From contig JAEZKP010000053.1 in NCBI GenBank assembly GCA_023436145.1, positions 1 to 62,330 of the forward strand: a DNA stretch of 62,330 bases, in the 5' to 3' direction. Positions 18,795-27,334 of the stretch are shown here, one piece after another (within the stretch, counting starts at the first letter, position 1; each line of letters begins with the position of its first letter). The position numbers were made by a program, and so were the translations under genes. The DNA is from Fibrobacterota bacterium. GTDB taxonomy: Bacteria; Fibrobacterota; Chitinivibrionia; Chitinivibrionales; Chitinispirillaceae. Under the pieces are notes generated by a model that saw nothing but the letters and a program-made list of their open reading frames with translations, did not search any database and was not told the DNA's origin.

Positions 18795-21700
18795 ATGACT
18801 GATCAAAATGTAATGTATCTTGGTATCGATGTTGGATCTACAACCGTAAAAGCGGTTTTACTGGATAAAGATAAAATTATCTGGAAGAAGTATGAGAGGC
18901 ACAATGCCCGTCAGCCGGAAATGGTTTTAGAGTATCTCAATTATATCCAGGCTAATTTCAGGGACGTTGAGTTTGAGATTTTTATTACAGGAAGTGGTGG
19001 CAGAGCCATCGCTCCATATATAAATGCCCACTATATTCAGGAAGTTAATGCGGTTACCTATGCGGTGGAGAAGCTTCACCCTGAAGCTGGTTCGGTAATC
19101 GAGTTAGGAGGGCAGGATGCCAAAGTGATCATCTGGAAGACTGATGATCAGGGCAGAAAAACCACTCTTACATTCATGAATGACAAGTGTGCCGGGGGAA
19201 CCGGTGCTACTATTGATAAGATATTCGGAAAAATCGGTTTGCCGATTTCTGAAGCTTCGGGTATTGGTGTCGGTCAAAAAACGATTCATCATATAGCAGC
19301 TAAATGCGGAGTGTTTGCAGAAACAGATGTGGTTGGGTTGGTCAAGGCAGGTATCGATCGGGAAGAGATATTTATTTCCCTGTGTAATGCTATTGTTAAG
19401 CAGAATCTGGAAGTGCTGGTCCGGGGAAATGTGTTACGGGATAAAGTGCTTCTTCTGGGTGGGCCTCACACTTATCTGCATGCGTTCACTGATCTTTGGA
19501 GGATTCATCTGCCGGCTACCTGGGAGCTTCACGGATGGAAACCTTCCGCGGAAAAGATAGAAGATCTTATTTTTGTACCCGGGGATGCCCAGTTTTTTGC
19601 GGCTATCGGAGCGGTACTGTTTGGTAAGGAATCGGATCTGCTTTATTCTCAGACCCATCAAAACACTCAGGTGGCTCACCGGTATGCAGGGCCGGAACAG
19701 CTGATTTCATATATCTCCCAGGACCGTTCTACGCAGCTGCTTTCAAACGGGAGAGTTCGTGATGCATTAATCAAACCGGGTGAAGATCTGGAAAAATTCA
19801 GAAAAGATTATTCTATTCCGGATTTTATTCCTCCATCCTTTACACCTGCATCCGTAGTGGAAGGTTATATAGGAATTGATGGAGGTTCCACCAGTTCCAA
19901 GCTGGCAATAGTTGATCAGTCCGGAGAGCTTATTTACAAGGATTACATTCTTTCCAGAGGCAATCCCATTGATGACTTAAAAGAGATGTTCCATAGAATC
20001 GGGGCGTGGACAGCCGAAAATAATATCCAGTTGGAGGTGTGTGGCACCTGTGCTACCGGTTATGCATCATCAATACTTTCGGAAGCATTTTCATTAGATC
20101 TTACGGTGGTCGAAACTGTAGCCCATATGAGATCATCGGTCAGATTTTATGGAGATGTGGATATTATCTGTGATGTAGGCGGGCAGGATATAAAAGTACT
20201 TTTCATGAAAAATGGCAGGGTGATAGATTTCAAACTCAACACTCAATGCAGTGCAGGGAACGGATATTTTCTGCAAAGCATGGCAGAGCAGTTTGGTATT
20301 CCAATAGAGCAGTATGCAGATAAGGCATTCAGTGCAACAAAAGCACCCGCATTTAACTACGGTTGTGCTGTTTTTATGGAACAGGATAAGGTTCACTTTC
20401 AGCAGCTTGGTTTTAGTAAAGAGGAGATAATGGCGGGGCTGGCACTTGTACTTCCTCTTAATATCTGGAATTATGTGGTCCAGGAAACTGATTTCGCCCG
20501 TTTTGGCAAAAAAATAGTACTTCAGGGGGGAACACAGAAAAACCTTGCAGCTGTAAAAGCACAGGTGGATTTCATTCTCAGCCGTATCCCGGATGCCCGG
20601 ATTTACGTGCACAAATATGCAGACATCAGCGGAGCAATCGGGGCCGCTCTGGAGGTGAGGGATCATCAACGTGGACAGAAAAGCAGGTTTATCGGTGTAG
20701 ATAACGCTGCAAATCTGGCATTCGAATCATATAACAATGAGAAAACCCGCTGTAAGTTCTGTGCCAACCGTTGTCCACGCACATTCATTGATATACAAAT
20801 CTCTACTGAAAAAAGGGTCCGTTTCATTTCAGGATATGGATGTGAAAGGGGGATGGCTGATAATGTAAATGAGATGCGCTCTATGGAGGCTGCAAAAGCG
20901 GCACTTAAGGAGCGCTATGTCAACCTTGTCGAATATTCCGCCAGATTCGTGTTCAGTGATTTTGATTTTGAGGCGCTTCCCAGAGAAGCAGAGAAGGTTT
21001 TACTTCCTTCTTATCTGCATTACAGTAATGGCAGAAGTACACAAAAATGCATAAACTCCTTCAAACGGTCTTCAGATGATGCTAAATTGCAGAGATCTGA
21101 AATGGTAATCGGAATTCCCAGATTATTGAATCTTTACGTATATGCACCTTTTTTCAGCACTTATTTCAGATCTCTTGGGGTAAAAAAGGTAATATTCAGT
21201 GATTATACATCGGATCAGCTCTGGAATGAAGGGAATAAATGGGGTGCAATTGACCCCTGTTTTCCGGCAAAAGTAGCTCCGGCTCATATTTATAATTTGC
21301 TGAAAAAAGGGAATCTGACTCATATCTGTTTTCCAGTAATTACACATTTACAATCAATCGTGGAAAATACTCTGGGAAATAATGCCTGTGTTATACAAAT
21401 GGGAACGCCCGAAGTGGTGGATGCAGTATTTACCCGAGACAGGGACATCTTTACTCAATATAATGTGAAATATATGAAACCGTTTGTGAGAATGGATCGT
21501 CCCAGAGAGGCTGCAGGGTATCTCTACGAGTATTTTAAAGATCTGCTGCATATCACAGAAGATGAAAATACCTGGGCAGTAATACAGGGCTATGAGGCTA
21601 TGAAACAGTATTTTGACAGCATGCAGCAGCAGGGTGCAAAGATACTGAACTGGCTGGTGGATAATGACAAAATAGGAATACTGGTGTTGGGGCATCCCTA

Positions 21701-22151
21701 TCATCACGACCCAGGGTTAAATCATGGAATATTGGATCAATTTCAGTTAAAGGGATTTCCTGTTCTTTGTATAGAATCTCTCCCACTGCAACCCCAGCTT
21801 TTATCCACACTTTTCTCTCAGGATGAGCTCAAAGAATATTATTGTATAAAGGATGTATGGATTCGCAATTTCAACCGTAATACAAATCTTAAGATCTGGG
21901 CAGCGAAGTTTGCCGCCCGTCATCCCAATCTTGCAGTGGTGGATCTCAGCAGCTTTAAATGCGGGCATGATGCACCAACCTATTCATACATTAGCAATAT
22001 TATGGATATTTCTGATACTCCTCATTTCCTTTTTCATGATATTGATCAGAACAAGCCCAAAGCCACATTCAATATCCGTATTCAGACAATCGATTATTTT
22101 CTACGGCTGGAAGAGCAGAGACTTCGAAGTCGTGTCAAGGAACTTTTATGA
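18795..22151 (+). CDS. Double 2-hydroxyacyl-CoA dehydratase activase-like ATPase with C-terminal DUF2229-type region
   Basis: The 1,118-residue cytosolic protein contains two ASKHA (BcrAD/BadFG/HgdC) ATPase modules starting at YLGIDVGSTTVKAVLLD and YIGIDGGSTSSKLAIVD. Each has its Cys-containing cluster loop (DKCAGGTGATIDK, TQCSAGNGYFLQS). A CKFCANRC cysteine motif at about residue 655 and a DUF2229-like region follow. HgdC-type activases carry a [4Fe-4S] cluster and drive ATP-dependent electron injection into dehydratases. The double-activase form is widespread in anaerobes, but its substrate is unknown. The next gene overlaps by 4 bp and is its likely partner. Confidence 0.88.
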   Translation: MTDQNVMYLGIDVGSTTVKAVLLDKDKIIWKKYERHNARQPEMVLEYLNYIQANFRDVEFEIFITGSGGRAIAPYINAHYIQEVNAVTYAVEKLHPEAGSVIELGGQDAKVIIWKTDDQGRKTTLTFMNDKCAGGTGATIDKIFGKIGLPISEASGIGVGQKTIHHIAAKCGVFAETDVVGLVKAGIDREEIFISLCNAIVKQNLEVLVRGNVLRDKVLLLGGPHTYLHAFTDLWRIHLPATWELHGWKPSAEKIEDLIFVPGDAQFFAAIGAVLFGKESDLLYSQTHQNTQVAHRYAGPEQLISYISQDRSTQLLSNGRVRDALIKPGEDLEKFRKDYSIPDFIPPSFTPASVVEGYIGIDGGSTSSKLAIVDQSGELIYKDYILSRGNPIDDLKEMFHRIGAWTAENNIQLEVCGTCATGYASSILSEAFSLDLTVVETVAHMRSSVRFYGDVDIICDVGGQDIKVLFMKNGRVIDFKLNTQCSAGNGYFLQSMAEQFGIPIEQYADKAFSATKAPAFNYGCAVFMEQDKVHFQQLGFSKEEIMAGLALVLPLNIWNYVVQETDFARFGKKIVLQGGTQKNLAAVKAQVDFILSRIPDARIYVHKYADISGAIGAALEVRDHQRGQKSRFIGVDNAANLAFESYNNEKTRCKFCANRCPRTFIDIQISTEKRVRFISGYGCERGMADNVNEMRSMEAAKAALKERYVNLVEYSARFVFSDFDFEALPREAEKVLLPSYLHYSNGRSTQKCINSFKRSSDDAKLQRSEMVIGIPRLLNLYVYAPFFSTYFRSLGVKKVIFSDYTSDQLWNEGNKWGAIDPCFPAKVAPAHIYNLLKKGNLTHICFPVITHLQSIVENTLGNNACVIQMGTPEVVDAVFTRDRDIFTQYNVKYMKPFVRMDRPREAAGYLYEYFKDLLHITEDENTWAVIQGYEAMKQYFDSMQQQGAKILNWLVDNDKIGILVLGHPYHHDPGLNHGILDQFQLKGFPVLCIESLPLQPQLLSTLFSQDELKEYYCIKDVWIRNFNRNTNLKIWAAKFAARHPNLAVVDLSSFKCGHDAPTYSYISNIMDISDTPHFLFHDIDQNKPKATFNIRIQTIDYFLRLEEQRLRSRVKELL

Positions 22152-23557
22152 GTATAGATGAAAAACCAGCCCGGCAATATGAGGCGAAACCACCGAAGTT
22201 TATCAAAGATCAACAATGGGATGGTTATACTAATCCGCCCTGGTATAAAAAAGACAAGAAAAAAGTTACAGTGCTGTTTAACTTTGTAGAGCGAAGAAAA
22301 TCCTATTTTCTTCAGGCATACTTTCATCGGAGAGGGTATCTTTACAAGGATTTAGGTGATCACGTTTTTGAAGATGTCCGTTGGGGTAAAGAATACGGAA
22401 ACCGCATGCAATGCAATCCTTTGTATTTCACCTCAGGAAGTATTATTAAAGAGCTGTTTCAAATCCAGAAAGAAACCGGGCTTTCTAAAGAGGAAATTTC
22501 CAAAAGATACGTATTTCTTGGGGGAGGAGGTCAGTGTGGTCCATGCCGTTATGGGATGTATCCTCAGGAGTATCTTAAGGTAATTAATGATGCCGGTTTC
22601 AGGGATTTCAGAATTCTCATTTTTTCCTCTGATATTATTCAGGATCCCATGCCCAGGGGGAGCGCATTCAATTTCAATCTTTTGTTTAAAATCGAGATTC
22701 TTATCGCCATAATACTGGCAGATTTTATTCATGTTGCTGAATGTGCGCTGCGTCCTTATGCAAAGGACAAGGAATATGCCATGAAGCTATTGACTAAGGC
22801 AGAAGAGATGCTTCTGGAGGCATTTAAAAATCCCCTGTATTTCTTTACAATTCCAAGGACGTTGAAAAAAGTATCCAGAATGCTTTCTCAGGTTCCCAGA
22901 CATAATCTGCAGCTTCCCAGAATCTATGTTACCGGTGAGTTCTTTGCCAATTTGGCCCACAATGAAGGAAACTACAACCTGAGACGATTTATTATGGATG
23001 AGGGTTGTGAGGTATATCCCGGGCTTTTTACCCAGCGCGTATTATACGATAACTGGCGCAGGACACGTGAGGCACTAAGAGGGATAGAGTTTGCCAGAGA
23101 TAGAAGTGAGTTGCGGTTTCACCAGGCTTCCTTAAGAAAGCAGAAGGTCAGTACTGCAGTGGTGAAAATGATTTACAAATGGTTTCTAGGGACCTTCAAC
23201 CCGGCGGCGTTTGGTGGAAAAGCCGAGATTCTTGATCTGGATCGTCTTGCCAGCCTGGGTAAACCATATTACCATCCGGAAATATTTGGTGGTGAAGGAA
23301 ATCTGGAGGTGGCAGAAGCGCTTTACTATGCAGATAGTATAGATGGGTTTATTTCATCGAAACCTTTTGGCTGCATGCCTTCATCAGGCGTTTCCGATGG
23401 AGTTCAGGCAAAGATCATGTCGATGCATCCACAACTGAACTTTCTGTCTATCGAAACCAGCGGTGATAATGAAGTTAACATTCTCAGCCGGGTTTCTATG
23501 CTTCTTTTTAAGGCCAAACAGAAGATGCGTCAGGATGCATCAGTAAAAAAATGCTAG
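22148..23557 (+). CDS. 2-hydroxyacyl-CoA dehydratase-like (HgdB-type) partner protein
   Basis: A 469-residue protein of the HgdB/BcrC-like fold, with the conserved GGGGQCGPCRYGMYPQEY cysteine motif, KPFGCMPSSGVSDGVQ and SIETSGDNE. It is translationally coupled by an ATGA overlap to the activase. In many genomes the two are fused into one chain of about 1,400 residues, so here the fusion appears as two genes. It is expected to bind a low-potential Fe-S cluster that is reduced by the activase. Its stop codon shares a CTAG with that of the convergent neighbour. Confidence 0.85.
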   Translation: MSIDEKPARQYEAKPPKFIKDQQWDGYTNPPWYKKDKKKVTVLFNFVERRKSYFLQAYFHRRGYLYKDLGDHVFEDVRWGKEYGNRMQCNPLYFTSGSIIKELFQIQKETGLSKEEISKRYVFLGGGGQCGPCRYGMYPQEYLKVINDAGFRDFRILIFSSDIIQDPMPRGSAFNFNLLFKIEILIAIILADFIHVAECALRPYAKDKEYAMKLLTKAEEMLLEAFKNPLYFFTIPRTLKKVSRMLSQVPRHNLQLPRIYVTGEFFANLAHNEGNYNLRRFIMDEGCEVYPGLFTQRVLYDNWRRTREALRGIEFARDRSELRFHQASLRKQKVSTAVVKMIYKWFLGTFNPAAFGGKAEILDLDRLASLGKPYYHPEIFGGEGNLEVAEALYYADSIDGFISSKPFGCMPSSGVSDGVQAKIMSMHPQLNFLSIETSGDNEVNILSRVSMLLFKAKQKMRQDASVKKC

Positions 23558-23835
23558 CGTGAATAGGTGGGACGAGGTGTTTTCCCTCCGCCAGGTCTGG
23601 CGATCACCCGGTACAAAAACAATATTAATACTGCTCCTACGATGCTGGCTATAAAACCTGCATTTTCTCCAGGACCATACCAACCAAAGGACCGGCCCAG
23701 AAAAGTAGCCAGTAATGCTCCTCCCATACCCAGTAATGTGGTAATTATAAATCCTCCGGGATCTTTTCCGGGCATCAGAAGCTTCGCAATTAATCCTGCA
23801 AAAAATCCTATAACGATTGCTCCAATTAAATGCAT
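23554..23835 (-). CDS. GlsB/YeaQ/YmgE-family stress-response membrane protein
   Basis: A 93-residue protein with three Gly-rich transmembrane helices (IGAIVIGFFAGLIAKLLMPG, IITTLLGMGGALLATFLG, IASIVGAVLILFLYRVIA), as expected for this 'transglycosylase-associated' family. The role is general stress related and poorly defined. AAAGGAAC precedes the ATG. Its TAG stop is antiparallel to and overlaps the TAG stop of the dehydratase-like gene. Confidence 0.9.
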   Translation of the reverse strand: MHLIGAIVIGFFAGLIAKLLMPGKDPGGFIITTLLGMGGALLATFLGRSFGWYGPGENAGFIASIVGAVLILFLYRVIARPGGGKTPRPTYSR

Positions 23836-23927
23836 ATACAGTTCCTTTATTTAAACAAGAACTTCCCCACACTTAAAAGGAATTACAAGAATCGTGCCTG
23901 AAAATACCAACTATAAATGCTCAATTA

Positions 23928-24425
23928 TTAAATCTTTAGCTTCGTACCCAAAGTCTCTGGGTATAGACGCCTTTTTCTCCCTCTATGGATAATAGCGAGG
24001 GTATCATCAGGATTTGCAGGGGCGATTATTTCCTCATAATAGCCACTGTTTAAGAAATAATCTTCATCCATCTGGGCAAGATAGCTGGTTAAAACAGTAA
24101 AGGATGCACTTCCTTTTTTACATAAAGGGAAAACTTCCGGTTTCCTGTACTGAATACTGTGAACCATTCCTAATTGATTTCCGGTAGCTGCTACATCCGT
24201 AATCAGTGCCTGCATGGCTATTGCCTGGTCAATAGCATTCTGCCCATAGGTGGTTAACCAGCTGTTTCCATGAACACTGTTTTTCTTGACGAAACTGGTC
24301 GGCTTGTTCCATCGCCAGAGAAAGACAAGCTCTATGGGTTTGCTTAACTGTGAAAGCACCGAATCAGGAACAGTTGTGTTCAGAAGCAGATATTTGGCTT
24401 GGCTGTTGCTCCCAAATAAAGCCAA
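23928..24425 (-). CDS. Hypothetical protein
   Basis: A 165-residue soluble protein without a signal peptide and with no family I recognise. It has a basic patch near the C terminus (HRGRKRRLYPETLGTK). The start is TTG preceded by GAAGG, and no ATG is available near the N terminus. It is divergent from the CapA gene, with 44 bp between the start codons. Confidence 0.6.
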   Translation of the reverse strand: MALFGSNSQAKYLLLNTTVPDSVLSQLSKPIELVFLWRWNKPTSFVKKNSVHGNSWLTTYGQNAIDQAIAMQALITDVAATGNQLGMVHSIQYRKPEVFPLCKKGSASFTVLTSYLAQMDEDYFLNSGYYEEIIAPANPDDTLAIIHRGRKRRLYPETLGTKLKI

Positions 24426-24469
24426 AAACCTTCGATTTGTACAAATTATTGCATTGCCGGACTAGAAAA

Positions 24470-25573
24470 ATGGATCTGAAGTTGTTTTTATGTGGCGATG
24501 TCATGACTGGAAGGGGTATTGATCAGGCTTTGTCTCATCCGGTTGATCCTGTAATTTATGAACCATACATAACCGATGCCAGAGATTATATAAATCTGGC
24601 TCAAAAGGCTAATGGAATTTTTAAATTACCTCTTTCTCCTCTTTATATCTGGGGAGATGCTTTGGAACAATTTGAGCATGAAAAACCTGATCTTCGTATC
24701 ATAAATCTTGAAACCAGCATTACAAATAATAAGGATTACTGGAAAGGTAAAGGAATAAACTACAGAATGAGTCCGGCGAATATTGCCTGTATCACCAGTG
24801 CAGGAATAAACTGCTGTGTACTAGCAAATAACCATGTTCTTGATTGGGGATATCAGGGCCTCATAGATACACTGGATATTTTGAAAAAACATAATATTCA
24901 GTATTCAGGAGCCGGAAATAGTAAAAAGGAAGCCAAAAATCCGGCGATTCTAACTAAAAATAAGATGAGAGTCCTTGTTTTTTCGGCTGCAACAGAATCG
25001 AGTGGTGTTCCCTTACAGTGGGAGGCAGATTCTAACAGACCCGGTGTGAACCTGTTACATGGTTTGACGGTGGAGCATGCACATTCAGTTGGTAAATGGA
25101 TTGAAATGTTCAGAAGACCCGATGATTTAGTGGTGCTTTCGATTCATTGGGGAGCAAACTGGGTTTTTAAAATACCATCTTTACATATTCAGTTTGCTCA
25201 TACTCTTATCGATAATGGTTATGTGGATTTAATTCATGGACACTCTTCACACCACATACTGGGAATGGAGGTATATAAAGGAAAGCCGATAATTTATGGC
25301 TGTGGTGATTTTATAAATGATTATGAGGGTATCGGTGGACAGGAGCTCTTCAGGGGAGATATTTCGATGATGTTTTTTATTGCTTTTGATACCACCGGCT
25401 GGAAACTGCAAAATGTTATTCTGATACCATTGATTAAACATCAATTCACTCTTAAAAAACCATCAGTAAAGGATTATAAATTTATAGAAGCAAAACTCAA
25501 TCTTATGGGAGAGCAGTTTAAAAACCGGGTGATAAGCAAAAATAAAACTGCTTTTTCACTTCAGTGGGAATAA
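24470..25573 (+). CDS. CapA-family (poly-gamma-glutamate capsule type) metallophosphatase-like protein
   Basis: The 368-residue protein starts with LFLCGDVMTGRGID, followed by NLETSIT, LANNHVLDWG, SIHWGANW and HGHSSHHILG. These are the conserved metal-ligand motifs of the CapA branch of the calcineurin-like phosphoesterase fold. CapA proteins act in poly-gamma-glutamate capsule export or related unknown reactions. No CapB/C neighbours are present and no signal peptide is seen, so the role is open. The ATG at 24470 is preferred over an upstream in-frame start that would run through the divergent gene. Confidence 0.88.
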   Translation: MDLKLFLCGDVMTGRGIDQALSHPVDPVIYEPYITDARDYINLAQKANGIFKLPLSPLYIWGDALEQFEHEKPDLRIINLETSITNNKDYWKGKGINYRMSPANIACITSAGINCCVLANNHVLDWGYQGLIDTLDILKKHNIQYSGAGNSKKEAKNPAILTKNKMRVLVFSAATESSGVPLQWEADSNRPGVNLLHGLTVEHAHSVGKWIEMFRRPDDLVVLSIHWGANWVFKIPSLHIQFAHTLIDNGYVDLIHGHSSHHILGMEVYKGKPIIYGCGDFINDYEGIGGQELFRGDISMMFFIAFDTTGWKLQNVILIPLIKHQFTLKKPSVKDYKFIEAKLNLMGEQFKNRVISKNKTAFSLQWE

Positions 25574-25667
25574 AAGTAAAAATAAGCACAGGTTTGCAAC
25601 AAAGAGGATATGCAAATGAGAATGCAATCTGAAGTGTAAACCTGCAAGCTATATGTTATCTGCCTGC

Positions 25668-25672
25668 GTATT
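25668..25672 (+). repeat. Target site duplication, left copy (GTATT)
   Basis: GTATT immediately outside the left inverted repeat. It is identical to the 5 bp outside the right end. Confidence 0.88.
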
Positions 25673-25710
25673 GGGGTGCCCACAGAAAACGGAATATAAC
25701 GTACACTAAG
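25673..25710 (+). repeat. Tn3-family terminal inverted repeat, left
   Basis: A 38-bp end starting GGGGTGCCCACAGAAAAC and ending GTACACTAAG. It differs from the right end only at positions 8 and 33. Confidence 0.93.
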
Positions 25711-26239
25711 GAATTATACAAAACACCGATTTAAAATCTCCAACATTGTTCCGTTGGATTATTAAATACTTGCTGTATTAAATCAAACTTCCTTCAATCC
25801 TTTTATGAATAAATCTGAGATTTGGTTGTTTTGATACGAAAAATAATCTGAAGAAGGATATGAATTGCCACATTTTGTCAACACTTTCTCCATTAAAATC
25901 AGATATTTAGTTGACTATGTAAATTTATCGATCTATTTTAACTTTAGTAACCTAAAAACCTTTAAAAAATGTGTTTTTGATGTCACATTATGTAGTGATG
26001 CAAACATTTATAGTTTTATCCTGAATTGGCCTTAAAAGATGGTACGATGGTAGAATAACAGGCTTATCAGGGCGTTTTATATCACAGCAGCTGCCTTTAT
26101 CTAAAAAAATTCAAGCCTTATGGGACCAAGGAGACAAAAAGTAATCTAAATCAGGTTAAAATTAGGTCGTATTAGTAGATTTTTTAAGAAAATTATTATA
26201 GAAACATTTTTCATTTAAAACACGAAAACGGAGGCTCAA
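25711..26239. other. AT-rich left arm of the transposon
   Basis: No intact gene is present. The stretch is distinctly AT-rich and contains one short open remnant (26025-26144, listed separately). A purine-rich GGAGG ribosome binding site lies at about 26230, just before the next gene. Confidence 0.5.
26025..26144 (+). pseudogene. Short coding-like remnant of unknown origin
   Basis: A 39-codon stretch between stops reads as plausible protein, ending LPLSKKIQALWDQGDKK before TAA, in otherwise AT-rich stop-dense DNA. No start codon or ribosome binding site suits it. It may be the 3' end of a gene cut by transposon rearrangement. I do not recognise the family. Confidence 0.3.
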
Positions 26240-26956
26240 ATGAAAGTAATACTATACAGATTACCGATTTTGCTGCTGGTGCTTTATTCATTTACTTATT
26301 CCATTGAAATTTCACAGGATATAGTTGAACAACTGCATATTACGTCTGATCTTTATATCACAAACAAAGAAGATAGTAACATAAAGATTGATTCAATGAA
26401 AATAATACTCTTAAGTGGAAGTATTTTTAATGAGATCTATTTTGATCTTGCTGTTTTGGATTCCAATTCTGATCCTTATCCTGAATTTTTTAACATTCAT
26501 TCTTTGTTAGTTAAAGAAAACGATACCATTTACAATTTGACCAATTATAGAAATTTAAATATGGAAAAGTTAACACTATCCATACCAGCAAATAAAAGTA
26601 TACAAATAAGACAAATCGAAACTGGTACCAAAGTAGGACCACAGATTGTGACTAGTAGTATGCAATCATTGAAAAAGATAATGGAAACACTAGAATTCGA
26701 TTATACTGTAAAATTAACATTTTATCAAAACGGAGACATTTCGGATTATGTTATTATAAAGGGATTTATATTGATAAACAGTGGCATTATAAAAAACAGG
26801 CCTTATTCTGTTAAACCGATTTTTGACAAATATCCCATTCACATTAACCTTCTTGGTCGATCTATAGACAATGTTTCTCTTCCGTTATGCAATAACATAA
26901 TAATATCTCAAAATCCTGAAAACCGGAATAATTTTTATAGCAGGTTAACAAAATAG
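26240..26956 (+). CDS. Hypothetical secreted protein carried by the transposon
   Basis: A 238-residue protein with a signal peptide (LPILLLVLYSFTYS, residues 8-21). The rest is a soluble, strand-rich domain with alternating Ile/Asn-rich segments and no motif I recognise. GGAGG precedes the ATG. Its AT-rich composition matches the surrounding transposon left arm and differs from the chromosomal genes outside the element. It ends 18 bp before the broken subtilase region. Confidence 0.6.
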   Translation: MKVILYRLPILLLVLYSFTYSIEISQDIVEQLHITSDLYITNKEDSNIKIDSMKIILLSGSIFNEIYFDLAVLDSNSDPYPEFFNIHSLLVKENDTIYNLTNYRNLNMEKLTLSIPANKSIQIRQIETGTKVGPQIVTSSMQSLKKIMETLEFDYTVKLTFYQNGDISDYVIIKGFILINSGIIKNRPYSVKPIFDKYPIHINLLGRSIDNVSLPLCNNIIISQNPENRNNFYSRLTK

Positions 26957-26974
26957 CAGAAGAAAGGAAATCTC

Positions 26975-27334
26975 ATGCAGTGCCCATCATCATTTGTGAC
27001 ATTTGTAGTGGCTGTAGAAATGCTTATGTTGTCAGTGATTTCTTCCTATTCTCAAGGAGTTGAATACAATACTCACAGCCGGAATATTACTCTTTCAAAA
27101 TCTACAACGAATATTATCATCAAAAAGAATGGTTTTAACAGATCTGAATATTTTTGGGCAGCTTTTAGCAAAAAACCTGATCCTGATCAACGAAAAATAT
27201 TACTGCAAAATGGAATTATAATTCAAAAATTAATGTTAAAAAAAGGTAACGATTATATATACAAAATCAAAATTGACAAAAAACTTAAAAACATGAATGA
27301 AATTCAGTTTTGCAAAAAAATAAAAATGGCATAG
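26975..27334 (+). CDS. Fragment 1: signal peptide and prodomain-like part of the broken subtilase
   Basis: This 119-codon segment has a signal sequence (about residues 8-27, VTFVVAVEMLMLSVISSYS). A segment resembling subtilase propeptides follows (YFWAAFSKKPDPDQRKIL, then NGIIIQKLML and DYIYKIKI). It stops at 27334, where the next frame picks up the S8 domain at a later point. AGAAAGGAA precedes the ATG. Confidence 0.5.
   Translation: MQCPSSFVTFVVAVEMLMLSVISSYSQGVEYNTHSRNITLSKSTTNIIIKKNGFNRSEYFWAAFSKKPDPDQRKILLQNGIIIQKLMLKKGNDYIYKIKIDKKLKNMNEIQFCKKIKMA

Noticed and set aside
20133..20669. Minus-strand frame of 178 codons
   Set aside because: It lies wholly inside the activase ATPase domain. 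It is Cys/His-rich nonsense and has no start signal.
25611..25720. Possible integron attC-like structure near GTTATCT
   Set aside because: No matching R''/R' core pair. The inverted sequence is fully explained as a 38-bp Tn3-family end.
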